From BOG-931 sp963761525 (GTDB taxonomy: Bacteria; Pseudomonadota; Alphaproteobacteria; Rhizobiales; Xanthobacteraceae), in contig CAVXHG010000008.1 of the NCBI GenBank assembly GCA_963761525.1, positions 806,001 through 870,000 of the forward strand: DNA of 64,000 nt, read 5' to 3'. Below the pieces are notes generated by a model. The model saw only the letters and a list, made by a program, of their open reading frames with translations, searched no databases and was not told the DNA's origin. Every line of letters starts with the position of its first letter. Within the stretch, counting starts at the first letter, position 1. The position numbers and the translations under genes are program-made. This document shows positions 8,115 to 16,858 of this stretch, piece by piece.

Positions 8115-9326
8115 CTACGCAGGTTTCGCCTTGCGCACGCTATCGATCAGCGACGCTCTCAAGAGATAAGCGCGGTGTGCGGCGGGATCCGCCGCGGTGG
8201 CCTTGAGCGCCGCGTTATTGCGCTCGCGCACGGCGTGGTCTTTTTCCTCAAGCCGCTTTTTATTGGCGATGGTCTGCTGCTGCACGTATTCGACGTTGAG
8301 CGGCCGGCGCCGCAGATCGTAGCTATCGAGCGTCTCCGCCGGCGCTTCGCCGCGCATCACCTTGCCGAGGAGATCGGCGAGCTCGACCGCATCATGAATG
8401 CCGAAATTCAGTCCAAGGCCGCCGAGCGGATTGTTGACGTGGGCGGAGTCGCCGGCAAGGAAGGCGCGGCCTTTGCGAAACGCCGCCGCAACCCGCTGAT
8501 GCACATTGTAGATGTTACGGTGGACCACTGGATAGTCACCGGCCTTGGGAAAGAAATTCTGCAGGCGTTGCTGCACGGCTGTTTCGTCCAGCGCCTGCGC
8601 ATCGGTTTCGCCGCTGCGGGTCGGGAATAGAACTCGCCACAGGCCGTTGCCGTCGTCGCCGGTTACCTTGAACAGCGCACACCATTCATTGGCGTCGGCG
8701 AAGTAATTCCGCGAGCACTCACCGTAAGTGGTGTCGAACGAAAAGGTCGTCGTCAGCACCAGGAAACGTTCCGGGTGGGTGTAGCCCTCGAACTCGATGC
8801 CGAGCGCCTTTCGCACCGTCGAGCGGCCGCCGTCGCAGCCGATCAGGTATGAGCCGGAAATCGTGTGGAAGCCGGCTGCGGTCTCCACTTCAACGTCAAC
8901 GCGATCCTCGAACTGCGCGAGGCTGGCGACGCGCGCATTGAACGCGATTGAAGCATGCGGAAACTGCCGCAACCGCTCGATCGTCATGGTGGCGAGCTTG
9001 TGCTGCTCGCACTGCACGACATAAGGAAAGCGCGTATCGTTCTTGAGCACGCCGAAATCGAATTCGACGATCAATTGGCGGGGCTCGCGATTCCACGTTC
9101 GGAACTTGGGCTCGATCAGCCCGCGCCGGGTCACCTCGTCGACCAGCCCGAGATTGTCGAGGATTTCCAGCGTCGCGGCGTGGGTCGTCGCAGCGCGCGG
9201 ATTATCGTTGACGCGCGCCTCGGCCTCAAAAACCTGCACCGGGATGCCCTGGCGCGCCAGCGCCAGCGCGGCAATGACGCCGACCGGGCCGCCGCCGGCG
9301 ATGATAACGGGACGCGGGGAAACCAT
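8115..9326 (-). CDS. FAD-dependent aromatic-ring monooxygenase-like oxidoreductase
   Basis: A 403-residue class A flavoprotein monooxygenase. The FAD-binding Rossmann motif is VIIAGGGPVGVIAALALARQ near the N-terminus, the DG motif is GCDGGRSTVRKALGIEFEG, and the second FAD motif is FLAGDSAHVNNPLGGLG. The N-terminus was set at ATG 9326 just before the Rossmann strand; an extension of 13 residues is possible. It resembles MhpA/PheA-type hydroxylases acting on phenolic substrates, but the substrate cannot be read from sequence. It stands alone, convergent to sufA across the repeat. Confidence 0.88.
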   Translation of the reverse strand: MVSPRPVIIAGGGPVGVIAALALARQGIPVQVFEAEARVNDNPRAATTHAATLEILDNLGLVDEVTRRGLIEPKFRTWNREPRQLIVEFDFGVLKNDTRFPYVVQCEQHKLATMTIERLRQFPHASIAFNARVASLAQFEDRVDVEVETAAGFHTISGSYLIGCDGGRSTVRKALGIEFEGYTHPERFLVLTTTFSFDTTYGECSRNYFADANEWCALFKVTGDDGNGLWRVLFPTRSGETDAQALDETAVQQRLQNFFPKAGDYPVVHRNIYNVHQRVAAAFRKGRAFLAGDSAHVNNPLGGLGLNFGIHDAVELADLLGKVMRGEAPAETLDSYDLRRRPLNVEYVQQQTIANKKRLEEKDHAVRERNNAALKATAADPAAHRAYLLRASLIDSVRKAKPA

Positions 9327-9387
9327 TACCCCGGCGTTTTTACGCCAAGGCCAAGGGAGGGGCAATCGAGCGGCAATCGGATAGGCT

Positions 9388-10457
9388 TTACGCCACGCGG
9401 GCTGGCCGATGCGCGTCGTCGGCTTCGGGATCGGTCTCGCAGATCACGCGGTTGCGGCCGCTTCGCTTGGCGGCATAGAGGCATTTATCGGCACGTTCGA
9501 TCAGCGTCTGCACCGTGTCCTGTGCATGCAGGACGGCGGCGCCGAGCGAGAGCGTTACCCGGCCGAGATTTTCGCCGGTTGAACGTTTCACCAGTTCCTT
9601 GGTCATTACGGCGCGGCGAATGTGTTCCGCAACGGTGTTTGCGGACTGCAGCGACGTGTTCGGCAGCGCGATAACGAACTCCTCGCCGCCATAGCGCGCG
9701 GCGATGTCCTGTCCCTTGACGTTCTGTTTGACCGATATGGCGACGAGGCGCAGCACCTGATCGCCGGTGAGGTGCCCATAGCTGTCGTTGAATTTCTTGA
9801 AATGATCGATGTCGCACATCAGAAGCGAGAGCGGCTCGTTCTTCTGTTTTGATTCGCGATGGCGCGCGACAGTCCCTGATCGAAAAATTTGCGGTTCGAG
9901 AGCGTGGTGAGCGGATCCGTCATGCTCTCGGCCCGCACCGCCTGCAGGCTTTCCTGAAGCTGCTCGATTTCCTGCTGTGACGCCGACAGGCTTGCTTCGA
10001 GCATTTTGTTGTTTGCTTGCGTTTCCCTGGCGCCGAACAGCAGTCGCTCGATGATGGCGCTGAGCGTTTCGTGGTCCTGTGCGCCGGAAAGCTTTTCCGC
10101 GGCGTCGGCGAGGCTCTCCGTATAGGTCGATGCCGAGTTTCCGGCAGCGCCGACCGTTTCCAGCAGTTGTTTGATCTCGTTGACCAGACTTCCATTGACC
10201 GCATCAATGCGATCGCTCATCCGGGTACTGGCGATATAGGACGAGAAAATGTGTTCGAGATCGGGCTCGGCAAGCGTGCCTTTTTCCTTGAGCGTCTGGT
10301 TGATGAACTGATTGAGCGGCGGATTGTAGCCGGTCGCGTAGTTGAACCAGATTTCGTAATTGCGCGGCGAAGCCGCTTGGGAAAGGGCCCGGATCTGGCC
10401 CAACGCTATCTCGGCAAACGCAATCGTTCGTTCGTGCTCGTCGCGAGGCACGTCCAT
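9388..10457 (-). pseudogene. diguanylate cyclase (GGDEF), interrupted by one frameshift
   Basis: The 5' part (start ATG 10457) encodes a helical N-terminal domain with a coiled-coil (NKMLEASLSASQQEIEQLQE) and the beginning of GGDEF (DPLTTLSNRKFFDQGL), then stops at 9819. The other frame resumes with MCDIDHFKKFNDSYG and the active-site motif RYGGEEF, ending at 9388. Joining them needs one extra base near 9847-9850, where the plus strand has TTTT, so loss of one base in a homopolymer is the simplest cause. The repaired length would be 356 residues. All catalytic motifs for c-di-GMP synthesis are present; true inactivation and sequencing error both fit. Confidence 0.85.
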
Positions 10458-10651
10458 TGATCCGCTCCAATCGCCCTTTGGATGGGTCTTAAAAGATTTT
10501 GGCGGCCGTCCCCGCCGTAATTGACTAACGAAGGCTATGTGATGGGGGTGAAAGACCGGTAAATGCCGCGTCCAGATGACAGACTTAGATGCCGTGTCCG
10601 GAAAATCCTGACAGGACTGCGCGGGGATTTACGCGACGATTTATTTGTCGC

Positions 10652-12047
10652 TCAGGCCTTCAGCGTCACCGGGCGCAGCAGGAACGCCGGTAAATGCGAG
10701 GCGTCGCCTTCATCGTTGTGTGCGGGCTGTTGCGCGGCGCGCCGCGAGCGCGCCTCGTCGATGCGTGCAACGGGAGCCGGACGTTGCGGACCGCGACGTT
10801 GTTCATCGCGACGTTGTTCTTGGCGCCCACGATTCTGGCTCACGCTTCTGTTCGCGCTTATCTTCACGTCTGGGCTGCCGCGGTTGCGGCGCTGCATCCT
10901 GTGACGGTTCGGCGGCGGCAGGCGCGCCGCTCATGTAAGGGATTGTCTGCCCGATCAGTTTCTCGATTGCAGCCACCGCTTTGAGGTCGTTCGATCCGGC
11001 GACAAGGGTGACAGCCTGACCACTGCGTCCGGCGCGGCCGGTACGGCCGATGCGGTGGACGTAGTCGTCGGCATGAACCGGAACGTCGAAATTGTAGATG
11101 TGGCTGACGTCGGGAATATCGAGACCACGTGCGGCGACGTCGGAAGCGACCAGCAGGGTGACTTCACCCTTGCGGAACTGATCGAGCGCAGCCGTGCGCG
11201 CCGATTGATCCATGTCGCCGTGCAGCGCCTGCACCGAAAAACCATGGCGCAGCAGCGAGCGAAACAGCGTCGCAACATCGCGCTTGCGATTGCAGAAGAT
11301 GATCGCGTTCTTCATGCCCTCCGCCGAGCGGATCAGGCGGCGGAGCGTATCGCGCTTCTCGAATGGCTCGCGGCTGGCTTTCGCCAGAAGCTGTGTGATC
11401 GTGGCAACAGTGGTCGCAGGCCGTGACACCTCGACCTTTACCGGATTGTGCAGGAACTGTTCGGTGATGCGCCGGATTTCCGGCGGCATGGTTGCGGTGA
11501 AGAACAGCGTCTGCCGCGTGAACGGGACCAGCTTGCAGATGCGCTCGATGTCGGGAATGAAACCCATGTCGAGCATGCGGTCGGCTTCGTCGATGACCAG
11601 CAGCTCGACACCGGTCAGCAGCAGACGCCCGCGTTCGAAATGGTCGAGCAGCCGGCCCGGTGTTGCGATCAGAACGTCGACGCCGCGCATCAGCTTGTTG
11701 TCCTGATCGTCGAACGAAACACCGCCGATGATCAGCGCGACATTGAGTTTGTGATTGGCACCGTATTTGACGAAGCTTTCCTCGACCTGCGCGGCAAGCT
11801 CGCGCGTCGGTTCGAGAATGAGCGTCCGCGGCATGCGCGCCCGCGCACGGCCTTGCTCCAGCATGGTCAGCATCGGTAGCGTAAAGGCCGCGGTCTTGCC
11901 GGTGCCAGTCTGCGCTATACCGAGCACGTCGCGCCGGGCGAGAACGTGCGGAATTGCCTGATCTTGAATGGGGGTGGGTGTTTTGTAACCAGACGTGGCA
12001 ACAGCAGCGAGAACTTTATCGGACAAGCCGAGATGGGAAAACGACAT
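10652..12047 (-). pseudogene. DEAD-box RNA helicase (RhlE-like), frameshifted near the C-terminus
   Basis: The helicase core is complete: AQTGTGKT (motif I), PTRELA, TPGR, DEAD (motif II), FTAT for SAT (III), ARGLDIPDV (V) and HRIGRTGRAG (VI). The reading frame then ends at 10803 in a basic tail, while the neighbouring frame (to 10652) continues with an Arg/Gln-rich tail and the typical alphaproteobacterial ending PAFLLRPVTLKA. One extra base around 10820-10840 explains the break. Because only the disordered tail is affected, a truncated 414-residue protein could still be active. Likely role: RNA remodelling. Confidence 0.85.
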
Positions 12048-12385
12048 GAACCCTCAAGGCCACCCGCGATGTTTGCACTAGGAACTTGAGGGAAGGCGCA
12101 GGGCGGCCGAATTCTGCCTCAGTTGCCCCGAAACATAGGGACGAACCCCTGAAAGTCAATGGAAATTGGCCGGTTGCATTGCAGTAAGTTAATCGGATTG
12201 CTTCACTTTTCCTCGAGATCACGTCAGCAGAACGTCACACTCGGAATTGAGCCTCCCGGCTCTCTTCATCGTCCGGTTGAACGGCTCAACCCAATCCAAT
12301 GTCCTCGTGGGCGGCTAGAATAATTGCCGCAGGGCAGCGTATGCGGACTGTGCTAACTGTGAATTGTCTAGGGACGGAGAAAAAA
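12048..12385. other. 338-bp gap with no gene found
   Basis: This is the divergent region between the helicase and the binding-protein gene, so it must hold both promoters. No RNA gene, repeat or convincing reading frame was found. A purine-rich stretch (GGGACGGAGAAAAAA) directly before 12386 is the ribosome site of the next gene. Confidence 0.6.
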
Positions 12386-13393
12386 ATGAAATTTAGCGAT
12401 CTTGCGCGCGCGTTTGGGTCGCGCGGGTTTGGGTTTGGGCTGTTACTCTCGGGTTTGCTGGCTGCCTCGGCGATCGCGCCGGCCCACGCGCAGAGCGATT
12501 ATCCCACCCGGCCGATCCATTTGTACGTTGGGTTCGCGGCCGGCGGCGGCAATGACATTTTCGCGCGTATCGTCGCCGACAAGGCGTCGCAAATCCTCGG
12601 TCAAACTGTCGTGGTCGAGAACAAGCCCGGCGGTGGCGGACGCCTTGCGCCTGAATACACCCTGCAACAGCCGGCCGACGGTTACAGCCTCGTCGTGGGG
12701 CCAAGCGGGGCGATTTCTATCGCCGCAGCGATCTATCCCGACCTGAAATATTCGCCGACCAAAGATTACGTGCCGATTGCCATGATCGCCCACTTTCCCC
12801 TGATCATGGTCATCGGCGCCGACAATCCGTCGAAGAATCTCAAGGAATTCGTCGAGTGGATGAAACAGCATCCCGACAAGGCAAACTATGCGAGTACGTC
12901 GCCGTCCTTCACCATCGTGTCGGAGCTTCTGAAGCTCAAGTCCGGCATGCCCGGCACGATGATCCCGTACAAGAGCAGCAACGAGATGAACCTCGCGGTC
13001 ATTGAAGATCAGGCGGCGATGGCGATTGCCGACGGACCGCCGACCATTCCCCAAGTGCAGGCTGGCAAGGTGAAGGCCGTTGCGGTGACTGGAAAAACAC
13101 GGTCGGAACTGTTGCCGGATGTGCCGACCATGGCTGAAGCCGGTTACCCGGACGTCAGTGTCGAGCTTTGGAGCGGGATATTTGCATCTGTGAAAACGCC
13201 CCCGGCTATCGTCGCTAAACTGCAAAAGGCGTTTAGCGAAGCGATCTCGGACCCAGGCGTAGGCCAGAAGCTCAAGGCGCTCGCTGTGATTCCAGGCGAC
13301 GTAACGCCGGAACAATTCTCCAAAATCATTCAGAGCGACATCGTAAGGTACCAGGACGTCGTGAAGGCGGCGAACCTGAAATTTGAAGACTAG
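12386..13393 (+). CDS. tripartite tricarboxylate transporter-type (Bug) periplasmic binding protein
   Basis: A 335-residue secreted protein with a Sec signal peptide ending at AHAQ and the Bug-family start YPTRPIHLYVGFAAGGGNDI, followed by VVVENKPGGGG and LVVGPSG. Such proteins capture carboxylates or similar anions in the periplasm, but many are orphans. No TctA/TctB membrane genes lie nearby, so this one is an orphan receptor or works with a distant transporter. ATG 12386 has a strong ribosome site; an upstream in-frame extension is not supported. Confidence 0.93.
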   Translation: MKFSDLARAFGSRGFGFGLLLSGLLAASAIAPAHAQSDYPTRPIHLYVGFAAGGGNDIFARIVADKASQILGQTVVVENKPGGGGRLAPEYTLQQPADGYSLVVGPSGAISIAAAIYPDLKYSPTKDYVPIAMIAHFPLIMVIGADNPSKNLKEFVEWMKQHPDKANYASTSPSFTIVSELLKLKSGMPGTMIPYKSSNEMNLAVIEDQAAMAIADGPPTIPQVQAGKVKAVAVTGKTRSELLPDVPTMAEAGYPDVSVELWSGIFASVKTPPAIVAKLQKAFSEAISDPGVGQKLKALAVIPGDVTPEQFSKIIQSDIVRYQDVVKAANLKFED

Positions 13394-13430
13394 GACGCAT
13401 CTCGCGAGAGGCACTGCGCAATTCGGGGCG

Positions 13431-14120
13431 TCAGGCTTTTTCCGCAAGCTGCGCCTGCACCGCCTGGACGAATTTTGCCCGCTCGGGCGGCGCGCTGACA
13501 TGCGCGCCGAGCCGCTCGCAGAATTCTTCCGGCGTGCTCGCTTCCTTTGCGGCCCGTTCGACCAGAACCTTGGCGATCGGGCCGATGTGGCGGGCGAGCA
13601 GGGACCGGATCGCTTCGAACTGTTTGCTGCCCGGTGCGACGATGGGCTCACGCGGCTCTTCGGCTGCGAGGTCCGGTGCCGTCACGATCGGCGCGGCGGC
13701 GCCTTCTTCCGCCTGCGGATTATCGATCACCTTCTTGATCGTGGACGCGAGCTTGGCGAGGGCAGCCTTGCGATTAGGAAAAATGTCGATGTATTGCCGG
13801 GTCGCGAGTTCGTAACGCAGCGCGCCGGTTGGCGCGATCGGCGAAAGCCGCAGTGGAAACACCGGCGCATTGATGCTGCCGCCAATCGACAGCTCCTTCC
13901 TGATCTCACCGGATTTGCTTGACCACTCCGAGAACAGGAACACGATGCCGCTGGCGGCCTCGATCGCCTCGACGATGGCTTCCTGGTAATTGTGCCCCGG
14001 CAGGACATCGCGCAGCGATATCCAACACTTGATGCCCTTGCTTTCAAGGAAAGCGACGACCTCGCGCGCGGTCTCCTCATCCTTCGAGGAAAAGCAAACA
14101 AAAATGTGGGAGGCGGCCAA
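13431..14120 (-). CDS. TIR-domain protein with a C-terminal helical module
   Basis: A 229-residue protein with an N-terminal TIR domain of the bacterial TIR_2 type (residues about 4-125): box 1 IFVCFSSKDEETA, box 2 CWISLRDVLPGHNYQ, and IVFLFSEWSSKSGEIRKEL with Glu76 where TIR NADases carry their catalytic glutamate. A Pro/Ala/Glu-rich linker (about 135-165) leads to a helical module (ARHIGPIAKVLVERAAKEAS and following) that I recall at the end of other proteobacterial signalling proteins. No signal peptide. The only usable start is TTG at 14120, with a weak ribosome site; a stop lies 18 codons upstream. A perfect 16-bp palindrome lies 19 bases before the start. No partner gene is adjacent, so NAD cleavage, defence or signalling are all possible. 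Confidence 0.88.
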   Translation of the reverse strand: MAASHIFVCFSSKDEETAREVVAFLESKGIKCWISLRDVLPGHNYQEAIVEAIEAASGIVFLFSEWSSKSGEIRKELSIGGSINAPVFPLRLSPIAPTGALRYELATRQYIDIFPNRKAALAKLASTIKKVIDNPQAEEGAAAPIVTAPDLAAEEPREPIVAPGSKQFEAIRSLLARHIGPIAKVLVERAAKEASTPEEFCERLGAHVSAPPERAKFVQAVQAQLAEKA

Positions 14121-14138
14121 GGCGTTCTCTGTTGTGCC

Positions 14139-14154
14139 ACATTGCGCGCAATGT
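14139..14154. promoter_or_regulatory. perfect 16-bp palindrome upstream of the TIR gene
   Basis: ACATTGCGCGCAATGT reads identically on both strands. It lies 19-34 bases upstream of the TIR start and about 170 bp upstream of the divergent haem/HAMP gene. A 16-bp perfect dyad is typical of an operator bound by a dimeric regulator. The regulator is unknown. Confidence 0.5.
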
Positions 14155-14324
14155 TACGGCGACGTTAGCCGCCTTGCGCGGCTACTGGCAAGTTATTCTA
14201 CCCACAGCCTTTTCGTGGCTTTTGACCGGAGGTGAACTGGCCGCCGCATCGCCGTAATACCCGTGATATAAGACTGCCATCGGGGCAGGGCAATTTCCGC
14301 AAAGCCGTAACGGAACTGAAAGCG

Positions 14325-15194
14325 ATGGGACTTCGGGCCAAATTCAATATCGCCATCCTGGTGGCGTTCGGCATCGGCTTTGCCATCGCCGCGGTGGTGC
14401 TGCATCGGATGTTCATCGACGACGCCCGCGATGTGGTGATGCAAAACGCCCGCATCATGATGACGGCGGCGAACGCCATCCGCAAATACACCGCGGACGA
14501 TCTGGTGCCGCTGTTGCCGATGCAGGCCAACGGCAAGTTCGTGGCGGAGACGGTGCCGGCGTTCGCCGCACAGACCAACTTCAAGGACGTGCAGGCGGCG
14601 TTTGCCGGTTACACCTATCGGGAACCGGCGCTCAATCCGACCAATCTCAACGACCGCGCCCAGGACTGGGAAGCCGACATCATACGCGGCTTCCGCGAAG
14701 ACGCTTCCAACACCGAGATGGTGGTCGAGCGCGACACGCCGCTCGGACCGACGCTCAATCTGGCGCGGCCGGTGACGATCACCGATCCGGCCTGCCTGAT
14801 TTGCCACGATACCGCGGCGGCCGCGCCGGCTGCGCTGATCCAGACTTACGGCGGCGCCAATGGCTTCGGCTGGAAGCTCAATGAAACGGTCGGGGCACAG
14901 TTCGTGTCGGTGCCGATGGCGGTGCCGCTGAAGGCGGCGCACGACGCCTATATCGCCTTTCTCGGCACGCTGATCGGCATATTCGCGATCATCTTTGTGA
15001 TCCTCAATCTGCTGCTGCACTACGTCGTGATCGTGCCGGTCAAGCAGGTGTCCGCCGCCGCGGAAGCCGTCAGTCTCGGCGAGGAAAACACCGCGTTCTA
15101 CATCAAGCCGGGCAAAGACGAGATTTCAGCGCTCTCGGTGGCTTTCAACCGCATGCGCGAAAGCCTCAAGCAGGCGATGGATATGATCAAGTAG
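14325..15194 (+). CDS. membrane-anchored haem c sensor-like protein (DUF3365/Tll0287-like plus HAMP)
   Basis: A 289-residue protein with a membrane segment at about residues 8-28, a periplasmic domain of the Tll0287-like (DUF3365) type, a second membrane segment at about 203-228 and a HAMP domain (about 229-282). The periplasmic domain has one c-type haem attachment motif, CLICH (C157, C160, H161), just before the second membrane segment. It ends straight after HAMP with no kinase, cyclase or chemoreceptor output, so it is either a truncated receptor or a sensor that signals through a partner. It is divergent from the TIR gene, with about 200 bp between starts. Confidence 0.85.
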   Translation: MGLRAKFNIAILVAFGIGFAIAAVVLHRMFIDDARDVVMQNARIMMTAANAIRKYTADDLVPLLPMQANGKFVAETVPAFAAQTNFKDVQAAFAGYTYREPALNPTNLNDRAQDWEADIIRGFREDASNTEMVVERDTPLGPTLNLARPVTITDPACLICHDTAAAAPAALIQTYGGANGFGWKLNETVGAQFVSVPMAVPLKAAHDAYIAFLGTLIGIFAIIFVILNLLLHYVVIVPVKQVSAAAEAVSLGEENTAFYIKPGKDEISALSVAFNRMRESLKQAMDMIK

Positions 15195-15251
15195 GGCTCC
15201 CGCGATTGCGCCGTTCGAGCGTCAGTTCACGGAAGTATTGAACCCCGCCGG

Positions 15252-15635
15252 CTAAGTGCTCGCCGCTGTGCTTTCAGCCCGATAGACGAGCCAGGCGAAC
15301 AACAGCATATCCGCCAGCACGATCAATGATCCTACCGCCGCAATCGGCTCCGCACTCGTGGTGCCGGTCGATACCAGGCCAATGCCCACGGCCATCACGA
15401 TGGTGCCGACGATCCACACCCATACCTGCGCCAGAGCGACCTTCGTGGCGTCGAGCGACGGATGCAGACGGTAGAAAATGCCGAACAGGAATAGCGAGAC
15501 CCATCCCAGCAAATTCAAGTGCGCGTGAGCGGGCATCGCCGCGTGATTTTCAGAGATCGCCATATCGAGGCCCCACAGCATGCCGGCGATGGCTGCGAGA
15601 ACCGCGGTCAGGAAGCACAGCTTGGACGCTCTCAT
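15252..15635 (-). CDS. small membrane protein with HAHLN motif
   Basis: A 127-residue protein with four predicted membrane helices (about 5-25, 38-58, 68-90, 98-118). Helix 2 carries PAHAHLNLLGWVSLFLFG, close to the HAHLNLLG segment that binds haem in subunit I of haem-copper oxidases, but the protein is far too short for an oxidase. Related small proteins are annotated as hypothetical or cytochrome-oxidase-like. The two histidines suggest haem or metal binding; the function is unknown. It is convergent with the preceding haem/HAMP gene. Confidence 0.8.
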   Translation of the reverse strand: MRASKLCFLTAVLAAIAGMLWGLDMAISENHAAMPAHAHLNLLGWVSLFLFGIFYRLHPSLDATKVALAQVWVWIVGTIVMAVGIGLVSTGTTSAEPIAAVGSLIVLADMLLFAWLVYRAESTAAST

Positions 15636-15664
15636 GGTCTCCGCTCCGGTTCAGGCCGCGTGTA

Positions 15665-16858
15665 TCACGCGACATTTCGGCATTGTAGGTCGGGATTGCC
15701 GGTGAGCGGAGCGCCGGCGGAGATATTTCCCCGGATTAGTGCTTCCACTTCGTCGGCGGCGTTTGCTGCGCCGTCGACGCCGGCAAGCATGACCGAGCGG
15801 CGCTTCGCCTGGTCGGCGAAGGATGGCGTGCCGAGAACTTTTTGCGCTGCCTCTCGCATCGCCGCAGAGCCGGCATCGCCCGGCAATGCGATGCCGGCGC
15901 CGAACTCCGCAACAGCGGCCGCGACGAAGGGTTGGTCGCCGGCAAGTCCCGGAATGACGACCATCGGCACGCCATGAAGCAGCGAGCGCATCGCGGTGCC
16001 ATGGCCGCCGTGGGTCATGACCAGCGCGGCGCGGCGGATGATCGGGTCGTGCGCCGCGTAGTTGAGCACGACGGCGTTGGCCGGACAGGCCAGTTCATTC
16101 GGCGCGACGATGCCGCCTGTTGTCGCGATGACGTGTACCGGGAGTTCGGCAAGCGCATCGAGTGCGCGTTGCATCTTGTCGACATTGCGTTGCTCAAAGC
16201 CGGTCGAGAAGCTGACCAGTACCAGCGGTGTCGTGTCGGTTTCGGGCCAGGGCAGAGGCGTTGGAACTGCGAACTTCTCATCCTCCAGTACCGGTCCCGC
16301 ATGCCGCACCATCTTCCAACCGGCGAGGGCAGGGGCGTCAAATGCGGCAAGGCTGGTTGAAATGATGCGGTCGTTCGCGCGCCAGAGAGTATCGATATCG
16401 GGCAATCCGGCGAAGCCTGCTTGCTGCCGCATGCCATCGAACAAGGCGATCATCCTTCGCCACATATCGAGCTGCCGAAACACGAAGGTGTGCACGAACA
16501 CGGCCTTCGGCTGTTTGAACGACAGGGCCTGGGTGAGCGCAGCGGGGAACATCGCGTCGATGAGCACGATATCCGGGGTCTCGCTTTTGACGATCGTGCC
16601 GACCTGCGCTTCAACGGCAGGAGAGGTGAGATAGCACGCCGCGCGCGTCATGAAGTGGCCTTGAGGATAGAGATCAACTTGCTTGTAAGCGTCGGTGATC
16701 TCGATGGCCCGGAAGCCCGCGGTCTTCACGCGCGGCACCATTTCCGGGCGACCTGCAAACGCAATTTGATGGCCGCGTTGGGTGAGAACGCGCGCGACCC
16801 CGAGGCTAGGCGGCAGGTTCCCGCCGCCCGACCAGTTCAGCCATAAAATTCTTGCCAT
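15665..16858 (-). CDS. GT1-family glycosyltransferase (MGT/UGT-like)
   Basis: A 397-residue GT-B enzyme. The N-terminal acceptor domain starts ILWLNWSGGGNLPPSLGVA; the C-terminal donor domain has the nucleotide-sugar motif MTHGGHGTAMRSLLHGVP followed by VVIPGLAGDQPF. Such enzymes glycosylate small lipophilic acceptors. ATG 16858 follows a GGGAGAG ribosome site that lies inside the upstream TetR gene; the two coding regions overlap by 53 bp, so they are cotranscribed. The acceptor is unknown; the TetR partner suggests an inducible modification or detoxification. Confidence 0.9.
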   Translation of the reverse strand: MARILWLNWSGGGNLPPSLGVARVLTQRGHQIAFAGRPEMVPRVKTAGFRAIEITDAYKQVDLYPQGHFMTRAACYLTSPAVEAQVGTIVKSETPDIVLIDAMFPAALTQALSFKQPKAVFVHTFVFRQLDMWRRMIALFDGMRQQAGFAGLPDIDTLWRANDRIISTSLAAFDAPALAGWKMVRHAGPVLEDEKFAVPTPLPWPETDTTPLVLVSFSTGFEQRNVDKMQRALDALAELPVHVIATTGGIVAPNELACPANAVVLNYAAHDPIIRRAALVMTHGGHGTAMRSLLHGVPMVVIPGLAGDQPFVAAAVAEFGAGIALPGDAGSAAMREAAQKVLGTPSFADQAKRRSVMLAGVDGAANAADEVEALIRGNISAGAPLTGNPDLQCRNVA

